A stretch of DNA of 64,000 bases from Nostoc sp. KVJ3 (GCF_026127265.1 NZ_WWFG01000001.1:1494501-1558500); one strand, 5' to 3'. Numbered from the stretch's first letter, positions 1 to 7,649 are shown. Notes: generated by a model from the letters alone, not told the origin. Translations and numbers: made by a program.

Positions 1-26
1 AGTCGTTGGGTTTATAATTTTAAACT

Positions 27-617
27 GTGACTCAGTACTCAGAACTCATAAATGGAGCGAAGCAACTGGTGGACAGTTTATTACAAGGAGTCAATCTATA
101 CTTAATTGGGATGATGGGTGTTGGTAAGACGACAGTAGGGCCCTTACTAGCAAAGCATTTGGCTTATGGGTTTGTGGATATCGATGGTGTCATTGCCAAA
201 GCAACTGGTAAATCTGTCAGTCAGTTATTTGCAGAAGTGGGTGAAGCAGCGTTTCGCCAAATTGAGAGTGATGTACTTTCACAAGTTTGCGCTTTTACAA
301 AATTGACTATAGCAACTGGTGGGGGTATTGTATTACGGCGAGAAAATTGGGGTTACTTGCACCACGGTTTGATCGTATGGCTAGATGTGCCAGTTGAAAT
401 CATTTACAGCCGTTTAGCTGAGGATACCACCAGACCACTCTTGCAAGATGCTGACCTCAAGGGTAAATTGCGATCGCTCCTCGAACAACGAACACCACTT
501 TACTCTCAAGCTGATTTGCACATCACTGTCCAAGAGGGAGAAACACCTGAAGACATTGCCAACAGAATAATTGAGGTAATTCCTAGCGTTCTCAAACCAC
601 AAGTCTCTCATTTATAG
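27..617 (+). CDS. aroK: Shikimate kinase
   Basis: Phosphorylates shikimate to shikimate-3-phosphate with ATP in the aromatic amino acid (chorismate) pathway, in the cytosol. The 196-residue product has the Walker A loop MMGVGKTTVG near residues 29-38, the shikimate-binding stretch FVDIDGVI, the AAFRQIE segment and the TGGGIVL loop, all typical of AroK, and its length is normal for the family. The start is a GTG. The last 142 bases before the stop region (471-612) recur exactly downstream of xisI at 1377-1518. The gene ends Ser-His-Leu-stop, whereas the downstream copy would give Ser-His-stop, so the insertion of xisHI left a complete reading frame. Function is highly likely. Confidence 0.93.
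   Translation: MTQYSELINGAKQLVDSLLQGVNLYLIGMMGVGKTTVGPLLAKHLAYGFVDIDGVIAKATGKSVSQLFAEVGEAAFRQIESDVLSQVCAFTKLTIATGGGIVLRRENWGYLHHGLIVWLDVPVEIIYSRLAEDTTRPLLQDADLKGKLRSLLEQRTPLYSQADLHITVQEGETPEDIANRIIEVIPSVLKPQVSHL
471..612 (+). repeat. 142-bp direct repeat, left copy (3' end of aroK)
   Basis: This stretch is the 3' end of aroK and is identical, base for base as far as I can read, to 1377-1518. Its left edge lies one base inside a HIP1 octamer (GCGATCGC at 470-477). The two copies flank the xisH-xisI pair. Confidence 0.95.
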
Positions 618-634
618 GGAATATTAATCTAACT

Positions 635-1051
635 GTGTCTGCCAAAGATATTTTTCATCAATCAGTTAAAAAAGCTTTGCAAAAAGAACAATGGAGGATT
701 ACGAGCGATCCGTTAAAATTTAAATTTGGGGAAGTCAATTTCCAAATTGATTTAGGCGTAGAGAAAATAATTGCCGCAGAAAAAGGAAATGAAAAAATAG
801 CAATTGAAATCAAAAGCTTTTTAAACCCCTCGGCAATTACAGATTTTTACTCTGCTTTGGGACAATTTCTTAGTTACCGTCTAGCATTAGCAGGATATGA
901 ACCAGAGCGAGTCTTATACTTAGCAGTTCCATTGGATACGTACAAAACATTTTTTCAACTGGAGTTTACTCAAACTGCGATCAAACAGTATCAGGTGCTA
1001 TTAATTGTTTACAATCCAGTAGATGAGGTGATTGTAGAGTGGATAAACTAA
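635..1051 (+). CDS. xisH: XisH family protein (fdxN-element excision controlling factor)
   Basis: The 138-residue product matches XisH, which in Anabaena/Nostoc is needed together with XisI and the recombinase XisF for excision of the fdxN element during heterocyst development. The family fold resembles PD-(D/E)XK nucleases. Here D39 in FQIDLG and E58-x-K60 in IAIEIKSF sit where such a core would put them. The start is GTG with no clear ribosome-binding site. xisI overlaps its 3' end by 13 bases, so the two are translationally linked. Only 22 bases separate the end of the aroK repeat from this start, which suggests transcription from the aroK promoter. No XisF-type recombinase lies in the window, so a role in fdxN excision here is not implied. 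Confidence 0.88.
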   Translation: MSAKDIFHQSVKKALQKEQWRITSDPLKFKFGEVNFQIDLGVEKIIAAEKGNEKIAIEIKSFLNPSAITDFYSALGQFLSYRLALAGYEPERVLYLAVPLDTYKTFFQLEFTQTAIKQYQVLLIVYNPVDEVIVEWIN

Positions 1052-1374
1052 CAAAATATCAAGAGTATGTTAAAACATTGTTGACGAACTATGCCAGTGA
1101 TGATGTCTCGGATAACGATGTCGAAGTCCAACTCACTTTAGACACAGAACGCAATCATTATCAATGGATGAATGTCGGTTGGCAAGGATTTAATCGTATT
1201 TATCGATGCGTGATGCATTTTGATATTAAAGATAACAAAATCTGGCTGCAACAGAATTTAACCGATCGCAATCCAGCAGAGGAATTAGTGATGATGGGAG
1301 TACCACGAGAGGATATTGTCTTGGGTTTGCAAGCTCCTTATAAGCGTCAGTATACAGATTATGGCGTAGCGTAA
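1039..1374 (+). CDS. xisI: XisI family protein (fdxN-element excision controlling factor)
   Basis: The 111-residue product has the usual XisI length and family features: an N-terminal helix (KLTKYQEYVKTLL), the GWQGFNRIYRCVMHFDIK core, the NLTDRNPAEELV segment and the C-terminal LGLQAPYKRQYTD. XisI always partners XisH. The two genes overlap by 13 bases and both appear intact. The start is GTG inside the xisH 3' end. The stop codon is followed within two bases by the second copy of the aroK 3' end, so the cassette carries almost no flanking DNA of its own. The molecular activity of XisI is not settled; pairing of a nuclease-fold protein with a small partner is compatible with a toxin-antitoxin-like unit, which is inference. 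Confidence 0.88.
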   Translation: MDKLTKYQEYVKTLLTNYASDDVSDNDVEVQLTLDTERNHYQWMNVGWQGFNRIYRCVMHFDIKDNKIWLQQNLTDRNPAEELVMMGVPREDIVLGLQAPYKRQYTDYGVA

Positions 1375-1376
1375 TA

Positions 1377-1518
1377 CGATCGCTCCTCGAACAACGAACA
1401 CCACTTTACTCTCAAGCTGATTTGCACATCACTGTCCAAGAGGGAGAAACACCTGAAGACATTGCCAACAGAATAATTGAGGTAATTCCTAGCGTTCTCA
1501 AACCACAAGTCTCTCATT
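1377..1518 (+). repeat. 142-bp direct repeat, right copy (aroK 3' end pseudogene)
   Basis: An exact second copy of the aroK 3' end (471-612), placed two bases after the xisI stop. It lacks the 5' part of the gene and is not expressed as shikimate kinase. Read in the aroK frame it ends His-TAG, so a crossover between the copies would give a complete aroK and remove a 906-bp unit carrying xisHI. Confidence 0.93.
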
Positions 1519-1591
1519 AGGAACACTCAAATTACCAAACTTCGGTCATCCGTAGGATAAACCCGAAATAATATTAGTGTCAAGCAGGTAT

Positions 1592-1774
1592 CTACCACTC
1601 ATCATCTACCTGTTCGCAACCTTCTTCAATTGCTTCGCGCATCAACTGAATATCGTTTGGTGATATTGTACCTGCAAAATTTAATAATTGTTTACCTGGA
1701 ACACCATGAATTTGCGAACCTAGTAAAGTTCGGGCAAACTTCAGCACTCGATATTGCAAGTCTTCAGGCATCAC
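1592..1774 (-). CDS. Small antitoxin-like protein, possibly with a damaged start
   Basis: A 60-residue frame (GTG start, then ATG) containing MPEDLQYRVLKFAR and ending IREAIEEGCEQVD-like acidic residues. From memory it resembles a small cyanobacterial protein often found upstream of PIN-domain toxins; I cannot name the family with certainty. The same frame stays open upstream to about 1861 and reads ILDRLIEELKV, which looks like the missing N-terminus of that family, yet no ATG, GTG or TTG precedes it. The original start may therefore be lost. No PIN toxin follows downstream before the xisHI duplication. It is probably a relic or an orphan antitoxin. Confidence 0.5.
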   Translation of the reverse strand: MMPEDLQYRVLKFARTLLGSQIHGVPGKQLLNFAGTISPNDIQLMREAIEEGCEQVDDEW

Positions 1775-2004
1775 TTTTAATTCTTCAATTAGCCGATCGA
1801 GAATCGGTGTATCAATATTTTTCCTGATAATTTTTGATTTTGGTTGATAGTCCTTCTTTTATAGATTTTCACATTTCGGAGACGAACTAAACAGCTATGG
1901 CTTATTAGTACAAAAATACTCAATTTTTGCATCAGAGATTGTGAGGAGTTACAAAGTCTTCTACACTGACTGAAATAGGTTTTAACTCTCAACGGCGGCT
2001 CCTC

Positions 2005-2901
2005 ATGATGCTCAACGATTCTGAATACATCAGACAAACTGAAGCCACTCGTGTGCGTGTACTAAGCGAAGCACTACCTTATATTCAACAATTCGCTGGT
2101 CGCACTGTTGTTGTTAAATATGGTGGCGCAGCAATGAAAGACAGCACACTCAAAGACAAAGTTATCCGCGATATTGTATTTTTATCCTGCGTGGGCTTGC
2201 GGCCAATTGTAGTCCACGGCGGTGGCCCAGAAATTAACAGTTGGTTAGATAAGCTCGGCATTGAACCACAATTTAAGAATGGTCTGCGAGTCACCGATGC
2301 CGCCACAATGGATGTAGTGGAAATGGTTTTAGTTGGTCGAGTTAACAAAGAAATTGTTGCCCTAATTAACCAAGCTGGTGGATTGGCTGTAGGACTTTGC
2401 GGTAAAGACGGTAATCTATTTACAGCCCGTCCCCAAGGTCAAAAAGACATCGGTTTTGTGGGGGAAGTCAGCAATGTGAATATCAAGATTTTGGACACCC
2501 TCGCTAGTAATGGCTATATTCCAGTAGTGTCCAGCGTCGCCGCAGACGAGACAGGGCAAGCTTATAATATCAACGCTGATACTGTAGCTGGAGAAATCGC
2601 TGCGGCACTAGGAGCAGAAAAGTTAATTTTACTGACCGATACCAGTGGAATTTTAAGAGATTATAAAGACCCATCTACTTTGATTCCGAAAGTAGATATC
2701 CGCGAAGCCCGCGAGTTGATTGCTGGTGGTATAGTCAGTGGTGGGATGATTCCTAAAGTTAGTTGTTGTGTGCGATCGCTTGCTCAAGGAGTCCGAGCAG
2801 CACACATCATCGATGGTCGCATTCCCCATGCTCTGTTACTAGAAATTTTTACTGACGTTGGCATTGGGACGATGATTCTCGGTTCGCAATTTACATCATA
2901 G
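2005..2901 (+). CDS. argB: Acetylglutamate kinase
   Basis: Phosphorylates N-acetylglutamate with ATP, the controlled second step of arginine synthesis in the cytosol. The 298-residue product carries the amino-acid-kinase fold motifs VVVKYGGAAMKD (phosphate-binding lysine and glycines), VVHGGGPEINSWL (acetylglutamate pocket), NINADTVAGEIAAAL and the C-terminal SGGMIPKVSCC. The extended N-terminal helix (residues about 1-25) before the kinase core is typical of arginine-sensitive, PII-regulated cyanobacterial enzymes, so PII binding is likely by family. Two adjacent ATGs (2005 and 2008) compete as the start. The length is standard. Confidence 0.96.
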   Translation: MMLNDSEYIRQTEATRVRVLSEALPYIQQFAGRTVVVKYGGAAMKDSTLKDKVIRDIVFLSCVGLRPIVVHGGGPEINSWLDKLGIEPQFKNGLRVTDAATMDVVEMVLVGRVNKEIVALINQAGGLAVGLCGKDGNLFTARPQGQKDIGFVGEVSNVNIKILDTLASNGYIPVVSSVAADETGQAYNINADTVAGEIAAALGAEKLILLTDTSGILRDYKDPSTLIPKVDIREARELIAGGIVSGGMIPKVSCCVRSLAQGVRAAHIIDGRIPHALLLEIFTDVGIGTMILGSQFTS

Positions 2902-2987
2902 GAGTTAGGAATGTCTACAACAAGCTACACCTACCCTTGCACTGCACTCTTAGAGATTGTTTAAAAAGTTTTGGGTGAATATAATTC

Positions 2988-3096
2988 AATACCGTTCAGT
3001 TAAGCCCAAAATCCTTGGTAGAGAAGCGAAATTGTACTTCTCTACGAGACGCTATCGCGAAGCCTAAAATCAGTACCAAAAATCCTTAACTGAACC
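2988..3096. repeat. Small inverted-repeat element (AATACCGTTCAGTTAAG family)
   Basis: The left end AATACCGTTCAGTTAAG (2988-3004) is mirrored by CCTTAACTGAACC (3084-3096). Between them lies a small dispersed repeat with the hallmark CTACGAGACGCTATCGCG. A related element lies at 27781-27882, and the right half recurs near 21028-21075. No coding potential. Confidence 0.7.
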
Positions 3097-3179
3097 TTCA
3101 GATTGCCAGCTTTTGAAAAGATTCCAAAAAGATTGCTGGTATTGGCAAAATTAAAACAGTGATAATTTTTGTATAAGAC

Positions 3180-3722
3180 GTGAGTGCAGAAAGTTTAGAA
3201 ATTGCTGAAACCTTCTACCAGACTGGGAAAATTGCCTTTGAAAATGGGCGATACCGCGAAGCCGTAGAAAATTTAGAAAAGGCCAGCGCCCTATTAGCTC
3301 GTAATTCTCGCTTTGGGGGTGAAGTAGAAATTTCTCTGGTGACAGCTTATGAAGCGGCTGGACGTACGGATGATGCGATCGCTCTTTGCGAAAGACTCAA
3401 ACGCCATCCCTATATTGAAACCAGCAAACAAGCCAGGCAGATGGTTTACATCTTAAAAGCACCAAAGCTGAAAAGACCTAATGAATGGATGACCCAAATC
3501 CCTGATTTGGGTACATTACAAGAGAATGAACTCAAAATTTCTGTAGCAGCTAAACCTACTAAATCTTCTGTGCAGCAGAAGCCAAAATCTACAGAGCCAG
3601 AATTTGTTGACCTCAGTCAGGTCAATACCAGAGATAATCGCTTTATCTGGGTGGCGCTAATTGCAATTGGTTTAACCATCTCATACTTGCTTTGGTTGAA
3701 TTTTTCAGGAACCCCTGGCTGA
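3180..3722 (+). CDS. TPR-repeat protein with a C-terminal membrane anchor
   Basis: The 180-residue protein has an N-terminal pair of tetratricopeptide-like helices (residues about 5-90: IAETFYQTGKIAFENGRYREAV and a second unit ending DDAIALCERL), a Lys/Pro/Ser-rich linker (about 100-145) and one hydrophobic segment (about 155-173: WVALIAIGLTISYLLWL) near the C-terminus. It is probably a tail-anchored protein with the repeat domain in the cytosol. The start is GTG. The DUF3153 lipoprotein gene follows 26 bases downstream on the same strand, so the two may be one operon. TPR domains mediate protein contacts; the partner is unknown. Confidence 0.78.
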   Translation: MSAESLEIAETFYQTGKIAFENGRYREAVENLEKASALLARNSRFGGEVEISLVTAYEAAGRTDDAIALCERLKRHPYIETSKQARQMVYILKAPKLKRPNEWMTQIPDLGTLQENELKISVAAKPTKSSVQQKPKSTEPEFVDLSQVNTRDNRFIWVALIAIGLTISYLLWLNFSGTPG

Positions 3723-3748
3723 TACCATGTTGACTTTTGGGGAAATTT

Positions 3749-4639
3749 ATGGTTTCAAATTCTTCAATTTTCGGAAAGATTTTCTTGTGGTTCATCAGAC
3801 CATTTAGTTTTGTATTGACACTGAATGGTCGAAATCGAATGAACCGCGTCTTTCCCATGCGAAATTTTATTTTGTGGCTAGTACTGTTAACATCTCTGTT
3901 ACTGACTGGCTGTGTTAAGTACGATGTGGGGCTTAACTTTGACAATTCAAACAGTGGCGAATTAGTACAGCATATTAAATTGGGAGAGCGGCTAACCAGT
4001 TTTAGCGGTGATTCTGTGTACGAATGGTTAAATACCATAGAACGCCGTGCCCGTCAACTAGAAGGTAAAACGCAGCGAGTTTCCCAAGAAGAAATCATCG
4101 TCACAATTCCTTTTAGTAGTGGGACAGAATTGCAAGAGAAGTTCAACGAGTTTTTTAATTCCCGTACAACAAATCAACCCTCTGAGTCTGTGCAGAGTGA
4201 ATCTAACTCAGCACTGCCGAAAATTGAATCAAATGTGCTTTTGGAAGAGAATTATTTTTTCCTTTTAGTCCGAAATCGGTTGATTTACGATTTGGATTTG
4301 CGATCGCTCTCTCTAATTGCCAGTAAAGGTAACGTTATAGCTAATGCTGGCTCAATTCTCGACTTGGAATTTAGTTTGAAGACTCCTTGGGGAGCCAAAA
4401 ACATTCAACAAACTGAAACTGCTATTGAGCCAGAAAAAAATGGCAATCAATTAGTGTGGAAACTCCAACCTGGTCAGTTAAACCACATCGAAGCTGTTTT
4501 CTGGCTTCCCAGTCCCCTTGGTATTGGTGCGTTGTTAATTATCCTATTTGTCTGGGGAGGATTTTACTTGAGATACAATTTTATGCCAGATCCCAAAATT
4601 CAGTTTCCTCCCAAAACAGCAGCTATCCAAGAACAGTAG
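3749..4639 (+). CDS. DUF3153-type lipoprotein with a C-terminal transmembrane segment
   Basis: A conserved cyanobacterial envelope protein of unknown function. A hydrophobic signal segment ends in the lipobox LLTGC, so the mature protein starts at the lipid-modified cysteine. The core begins VKYDVGLNFDNSNSGELVQH, the usual DUF3153 opening, and a second hydrophobic stretch near the C-terminus (GIGALLIILFVWGGFYL) suggests anchoring at both ends. The ATG at 3749 has a GGGGA at 3739-3743 as possible ribosome-binding site; ATGs at 3839 and 3857 would give a more typical 18-24 residue signal peptide and are equally possible. It follows the TPR protein closely. Confidence 0.8.
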   Translation: MVSNSSIFGKIFLWFIRPFSFVLTLNGRNRMNRVFPMRNFILWLVLLTSLLLTGCVKYDVGLNFDNSNSGELVQHIKLGERLTSFSGDSVYEWLNTIERRARQLEGKTQRVSQEEIIVTIPFSSGTELQEKFNEFFNSRTTNQPSESVQSESNSALPKIESNVLLEENYFFLLVRNRLIYDLDLRSLSLIASKGNVIANAGSILDLEFSLKTPWGAKNIQQTETAIEPEKNGNQLVWKLQPGQLNHIEAVFWLPSPLGIGALLIILFVWGGFYLRYNFMPDPKIQFPPKTAAIQEQ

Positions 4640-4690
4640 ACTATCGCTCTTCTATTATTCTTGTCAAATAAAAATCAGAATCCTTGAATT

Positions 4691-5030
4691 CTAAGAGGTT
4701 GAATGAACAAGTATTTCGCTGTGACTTTGACACTTTTAGATCCCCCCTAACCCACGCCAGTCGCTCCACTTGGGGAGACCCCAAGACCGCGCTGGCTCCC
4801 CTTAAAAAAGGGGGAACTGGAGCAATACTGCGTAGGTTTTGGAATTTCTTGGTTGAGGCAAGCTGTTCTTGAGCAGGGGGAGAAATGGCGGCAGGGGAAG
4901 AGTTTCGCCTCCCCTGTTTATCCGAGCAGTATTGGGAACCGGAGTCAAAGTCCCCCTTTGTTAAGGGGGATTTAGGGGGATCTAGAATGTTTTGCTACCA
5001 AGAAGAGGACTTGTTCATTCATCCTCTAAG
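4691..5030. mobile_element. 340-bp MITE-like nested inverted-repeat element
   Basis: The ends 4691-4711 and 5010-5030 are inverted repeats matching at 19 of 21 positions (core GAATGAACAAG / CTTGTTCATTC). Nested inside are further inverted pairs: TTAGATCCCCCTAA-like arms near 4736 and 4970, and GCAATACTGC near 4823 against GCAGTATTG near 4927. No transposase is encoded, so it would be non-autonomous. Confidence 0.6.
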
Positions 5031-5104
5031 ACTTTGATAAATTTATGGGTAGGTTGGGGAGCCACTGCGCCCTTGCGGTTTCCCGACTTGTCCCTTGCGT
5101 GTTA

Positions 5105-5132
5105 AGCCGATGCATTATCAATCGGCTTTTTT
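5105..5132 (+). terminator. Rho-independent terminator-like hairpin
   Basis: Stem AGCCGAT (5105-5111) with ATCGGCT (5121-5127), a 9-base loop and a run of six T. It lies about 465 bp beyond the DUF3153 stop, so it may end a non-coding transcript or read-through from upstream. Confidence 0.65.
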
Positions 5133-5390
5133 AAACTTCCTTTAGCTTTTTGTAAAAAAAATATTCTGTTTGTCCGCTTCTGTGATGGTTAACTACTCGA
5201 CATCAATAAGAAAGATATTCTGCTAATTGCTGCCAAATATACATTGGCCAACACCCTGATAGTAAGTACATCAAAATAATGATTGGGCAAGCATAAGCAT
5301 TTTTAGCTGGTCGCTTACTTAGATAAGTATTTTATGCATAATATAATATAATACAAAGTGTCATGTCGTACCATTAATGAGTAAAGATTT

Positions 5391-6506
5391 GTGGAAAAAT
5401 CCTTAACATCTTCGCCTGGAGCTAACCCAAAGGCTTCCTCTGGTGTAAATGCACACTCAAAAATGTACATACCATCCCTCGATGGAATAAGAACTATTGC
5501 TTTTTTAATTGTTTTTTTATCCCATGCAGGACTTGCAAAGGTTTTTCCTGGAAGTTTCGGTGTAACAATATTTTTCTTTCTCAGTGGTTATTTAATTACA
5601 ACTCTTCTCAGGCTAGAGTACGATCGCTATGAGAACATTGATCTTAAGTTCTTCTATCTAAGACGAATCCTACGTATTTGGCCTTCATTCTATTTAGTTT
5701 TGGGGTTAGGAGCTGGCTTAACACTCTTAGAATTACTTCCGGGAAAAATTATCCCAGCAGCCTTTATAGCTCAATTTTTACACTATACCAATTACTATGG
5801 AATTTTTTTTGGTGGTGGAATGGCTGCCGGCAGTTGGGTATATTGGTCTCTGGCTGTAGAAGAACACTTCTATTTGCTTTTTCCACTCTTTTATCTACTT
5901 CTACGTAAACTACGTATTACCCCACGCATGCAAATGCTAATTTTTTGGGGATTATGTTTAGCTGTCTTACTTTGGCGGTGTGTTCTATTTTATGGCTTTT
6001 CAGTATCTGAAGGACGTATACTTTGTTCAACAGATACACGGGTAGATAGTATTCTCTTTGGTTGTGCATTGGCAGTCAGTGGTAATCCAATACTGGATAC
6101 ACAAGATTACTCTAACAAACTCTGGAAGTATTTCTTTTTGCCTTTAGGAATAATTGTGATTCTTTTGACATGTCTATCTCGCTCATTTGAGTTTCGACAA
6201 ACTATTCGTTTTACTATCCAAGGAATTGCCTTATACCCAATCTTTATTACCGCTATTCGCTTTCCCAATTGGGGATTCTTCACAGTGCTAAATTTAAAGT
6301 GGGTGCGCTTTGTTGGTATACTTTCCTATTCACTATACCTTGTCCATTACAGTGTACTTTTCCTTATTTGGAAGTATTTCCCACAATTGGATAAAGTTTT
6401 TCAAGCAGGAATTGGTCTATTAATTTCTTTTACATTAGCCTATCTAATTTATCAGTTTATAGAGTTTCCATTTGGACGGCTACGCAAAAAGTTTTCACGA
6501 GCATAA
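5391..6506 (+). CDS. Acyltransferase 3 family membrane protein (OafA/YrhL type)
   Basis: An integral inner-membrane enzyme that transfers acyl groups, usually acetyl, to extracytoplasmic sugars such as exopolysaccharide or lipopolysaccharide. The 371-residue product has about ten hydrophobic segments and the family signature near the N-terminus: SLDGIRTIAFLIVFLSHAG (conserved Arg and His) followed by SFGVTIFFFLSGYLITTLL. The first ~24 residues are hydrophilic and poorly conserved. The start is GTG, with no strong ribosome-binding site. A terminator follows immediately. The substrate cannot be told from sequence; the polysaccharide genes at 17-29 kb are possible partners. Confidence 0.87.
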   Translation: MEKSLTSSPGANPKASSGVNAHSKMYIPSLDGIRTIAFLIVFLSHAGLAKVFPGSFGVTIFFFLSGYLITTLLRLEYDRYENIDLKFFYLRRILRIWPSFYLVLGLGAGLTLLELLPGKIIPAAFIAQFLHYTNYYGIFFGGGMAAGSWVYWSLAVEEHFYLLFPLFYLLLRKLRITPRMQMLIFWGLCLAVLLWRCVLFYGFSVSEGRILCSTDTRVDSILFGCALAVSGNPILDTQDYSNKLWKYFFLPLGIIVILLTCLSRSFEFRQTIRFTIQGIALYPIFITAIRFPNWGFFTVLNLKWVRFVGILSYSLYLVHYSVLFLIWKYFPQLDKVFQAGIGLLISFTLAYLIYQFIEFPFGRLRKKFSRA

Positions 6507-6521
6507 CATGGCACAAAAGAC

Positions 6522-6548
6522 AGCCCTTCCTGAAAGCAGGGCTTTTTA
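6522..6548 (+). terminator. Rho-independent terminator of the acyltransferase gene
   Basis: Stem AGCCCT (6522-6527) and AGGGCT (6538-6543) with a 10-base loop, followed by five T, 16 bases after the acyltransferase stop. It also lies just beyond the 3' end of the convergent MgtC-like gene. Confidence 0.85.
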
Positions 6549-6561
6549 TAATTATTAATTA

Positions 6562-7026
6562 TCAATTATTTTGATGTTTTTCTAACCTTTTAAAAACGTT
6601 GAGAACTAAAAAAGTTATCAAAGCACCGATTAATCCTAACTGCCACAAACCACAGCCAGCAGCAATTCCCAATGCAGCCGAAACCCAAATAGCCGCCGCT
6701 GATGTGAGTCCGTGAATTTCAGGTCGCTGTGATTCTTGAGAAGATTGACGCACAATTTCTCCAGCACCGAGAAATCCTATACCGGCTGCAATTCCCTGAA
6801 TGACGCGGCTAAGTGCATCATGACTAGACTGTAAGCCACCTGTTTGCATAATTACGAGAGTAAACATAGATGAGCCTAAACTCACGAGGATGTGAGTTCT
6901 TAAACCAGCTGGTTTGCGATGAATTTGGCGTTCTAAGCCGATAAATGCTCCAATCAGCAAGGCAATGCATAGCCTGAAGGTGATATTCAGCCAATCATCA
7001 GTTGCAAGGTAGTAAGTATTTGGCAA
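6562..7026 (-). CDS. MgtC/SapB family membrane protein
   Basis: A polytopic membrane protein of the MgtC N-terminal domain family, linked in other bacteria to growth at low magnesium. Seen: WLNITFRLCIALLIGAFIGLER, then RKPAGLRTHILVSLGSS, the GIGFLGAGEIV loop and GLTSAAAIWVSAALGIAAG, the characteristic conserved glycines and charged loops. I place the start at a TTG (7024-7026) giving MPNTYYLATDDWLN; the frame continues upstream to a TTG at 7170 but those ~48 extra residues do not look like the family, and no ATG is available. The protein lacks the C-terminal domain of Salmonella MgtC and is typical of the short SapB-like form. Confidence 0.82.
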   Translation of the reverse strand: MPNTYYLATDDWLNITFRLCIALLIGAFIGLERQIHRKPAGLRTHILVSLGSSMFTLVIMQTGGLQSSHDALSRVIQGIAAGIGFLGAGEIVRQSSQESQRPEIHGLTSAAAIWVSAALGIAAGCGLWQLGLIGALITFLVLNVFKRLEKHQNN

Positions 7027-7170
7027 TGCTTGGTTTAGTGTAAATAATCTTATATGATAGCACAACTTAAATCCAGCTATCACTTCATCAATTAACAAGA
7101 CTTGGTGCTTAACAAGGCAAGAGGCAAAATCCCTTGTTAAGGATAGACAAATTTCTGCCGTACTGTACAA

Positions 7171-7649
7171 GTTAGGTCATGGCGTAAATAAGCCACCCAT
7201 TTAAAATCGCTAGATATTCTACAAAATCAGCATTCTTTCTTTTTAGTTTTGCCTTGTTGTACTAGGTGAATTCGTAATATTTTTACAAAAATAGGGCAAA
7301 AGTATTTTAATCTTTTATTGATCTCGCTTATATCACCATATTTTTGTGGGTGGGGATGTAAGCGCGATTAATCAATTCGGAAATACTTTTTTAGCCTATA
7401 CACTCAATCATTAAATCCTATATCGCCATTTACAACTCAATCGAACAACTAAACCCCTAGTTTCAAGGAGAAGAGGTTAAATGAAGGAAATACATCGTGT
7501 AACTAGCAATTAACTACTAACAGCGTCGGCAAATTTAACGTAAATGCTGGAAACTATTACTATTAGGAAATTAGTCGATTTCTCAATTATCGTGTACCAG
7601 GAAGAAATGGCTGTGGCTACAAATAGACAACTGACAACTAACAAATTGA
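7171..7649. other. 479-bp intergenic region upstream of the PEP-synthase-like gene
   Basis: AT-rich. It contains an inverted pair AAAAGTATTT (7298-7307) and AAATACTTTT (7381-7390) enclosing a G-rich stretch (TGTGGGTGGGGATG), the second arm being followed by more T. A well placed AAGGAG (7465-7470) precedes a 10-codon frame (7481-7513), which could be a leader peptide or chance. No gene of normal size. Confidence 0.4.

Larger units (their letters stand above)
4640..5390. other. 751-bp gene-free region with repeats
   Basis: No convincing gene. It holds a 340-bp inverted-repeat element (4691-5030), a dispersed repeat around 5045-5100 (cf. 42160-42200), a terminator-like hairpin at 5105-5132 and an AT-rich stretch with TATAAT-like runs (about 5338-5357) that may hold the promoter of the acyltransferase gene. 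A 62-codon frame inside the element consists of repeat sequence and is not considered a gene. Confidence 0.7.

Noticed and set aside
635..1374. xisHI as part of a complete fdxN-type excision element
   Set aside because: No XisF-type recombinase, no fdxN or nif genes and no matching attachment sites other than the aroK duplication in the window.
4684..4872. 62-codon plus-strand frame
   Set aside because: It lies wholly inside the 340-bp inverted-repeat element and encodes repeat sequence; no ribosome-binding site.
5040..5100. Possible tRNA (G/C-rich, structured)
   Set aside because: No cloverleaf, no TTCGA-type T loop; similar sequence at 42160-42200 shows that it is a dispersed repeat.
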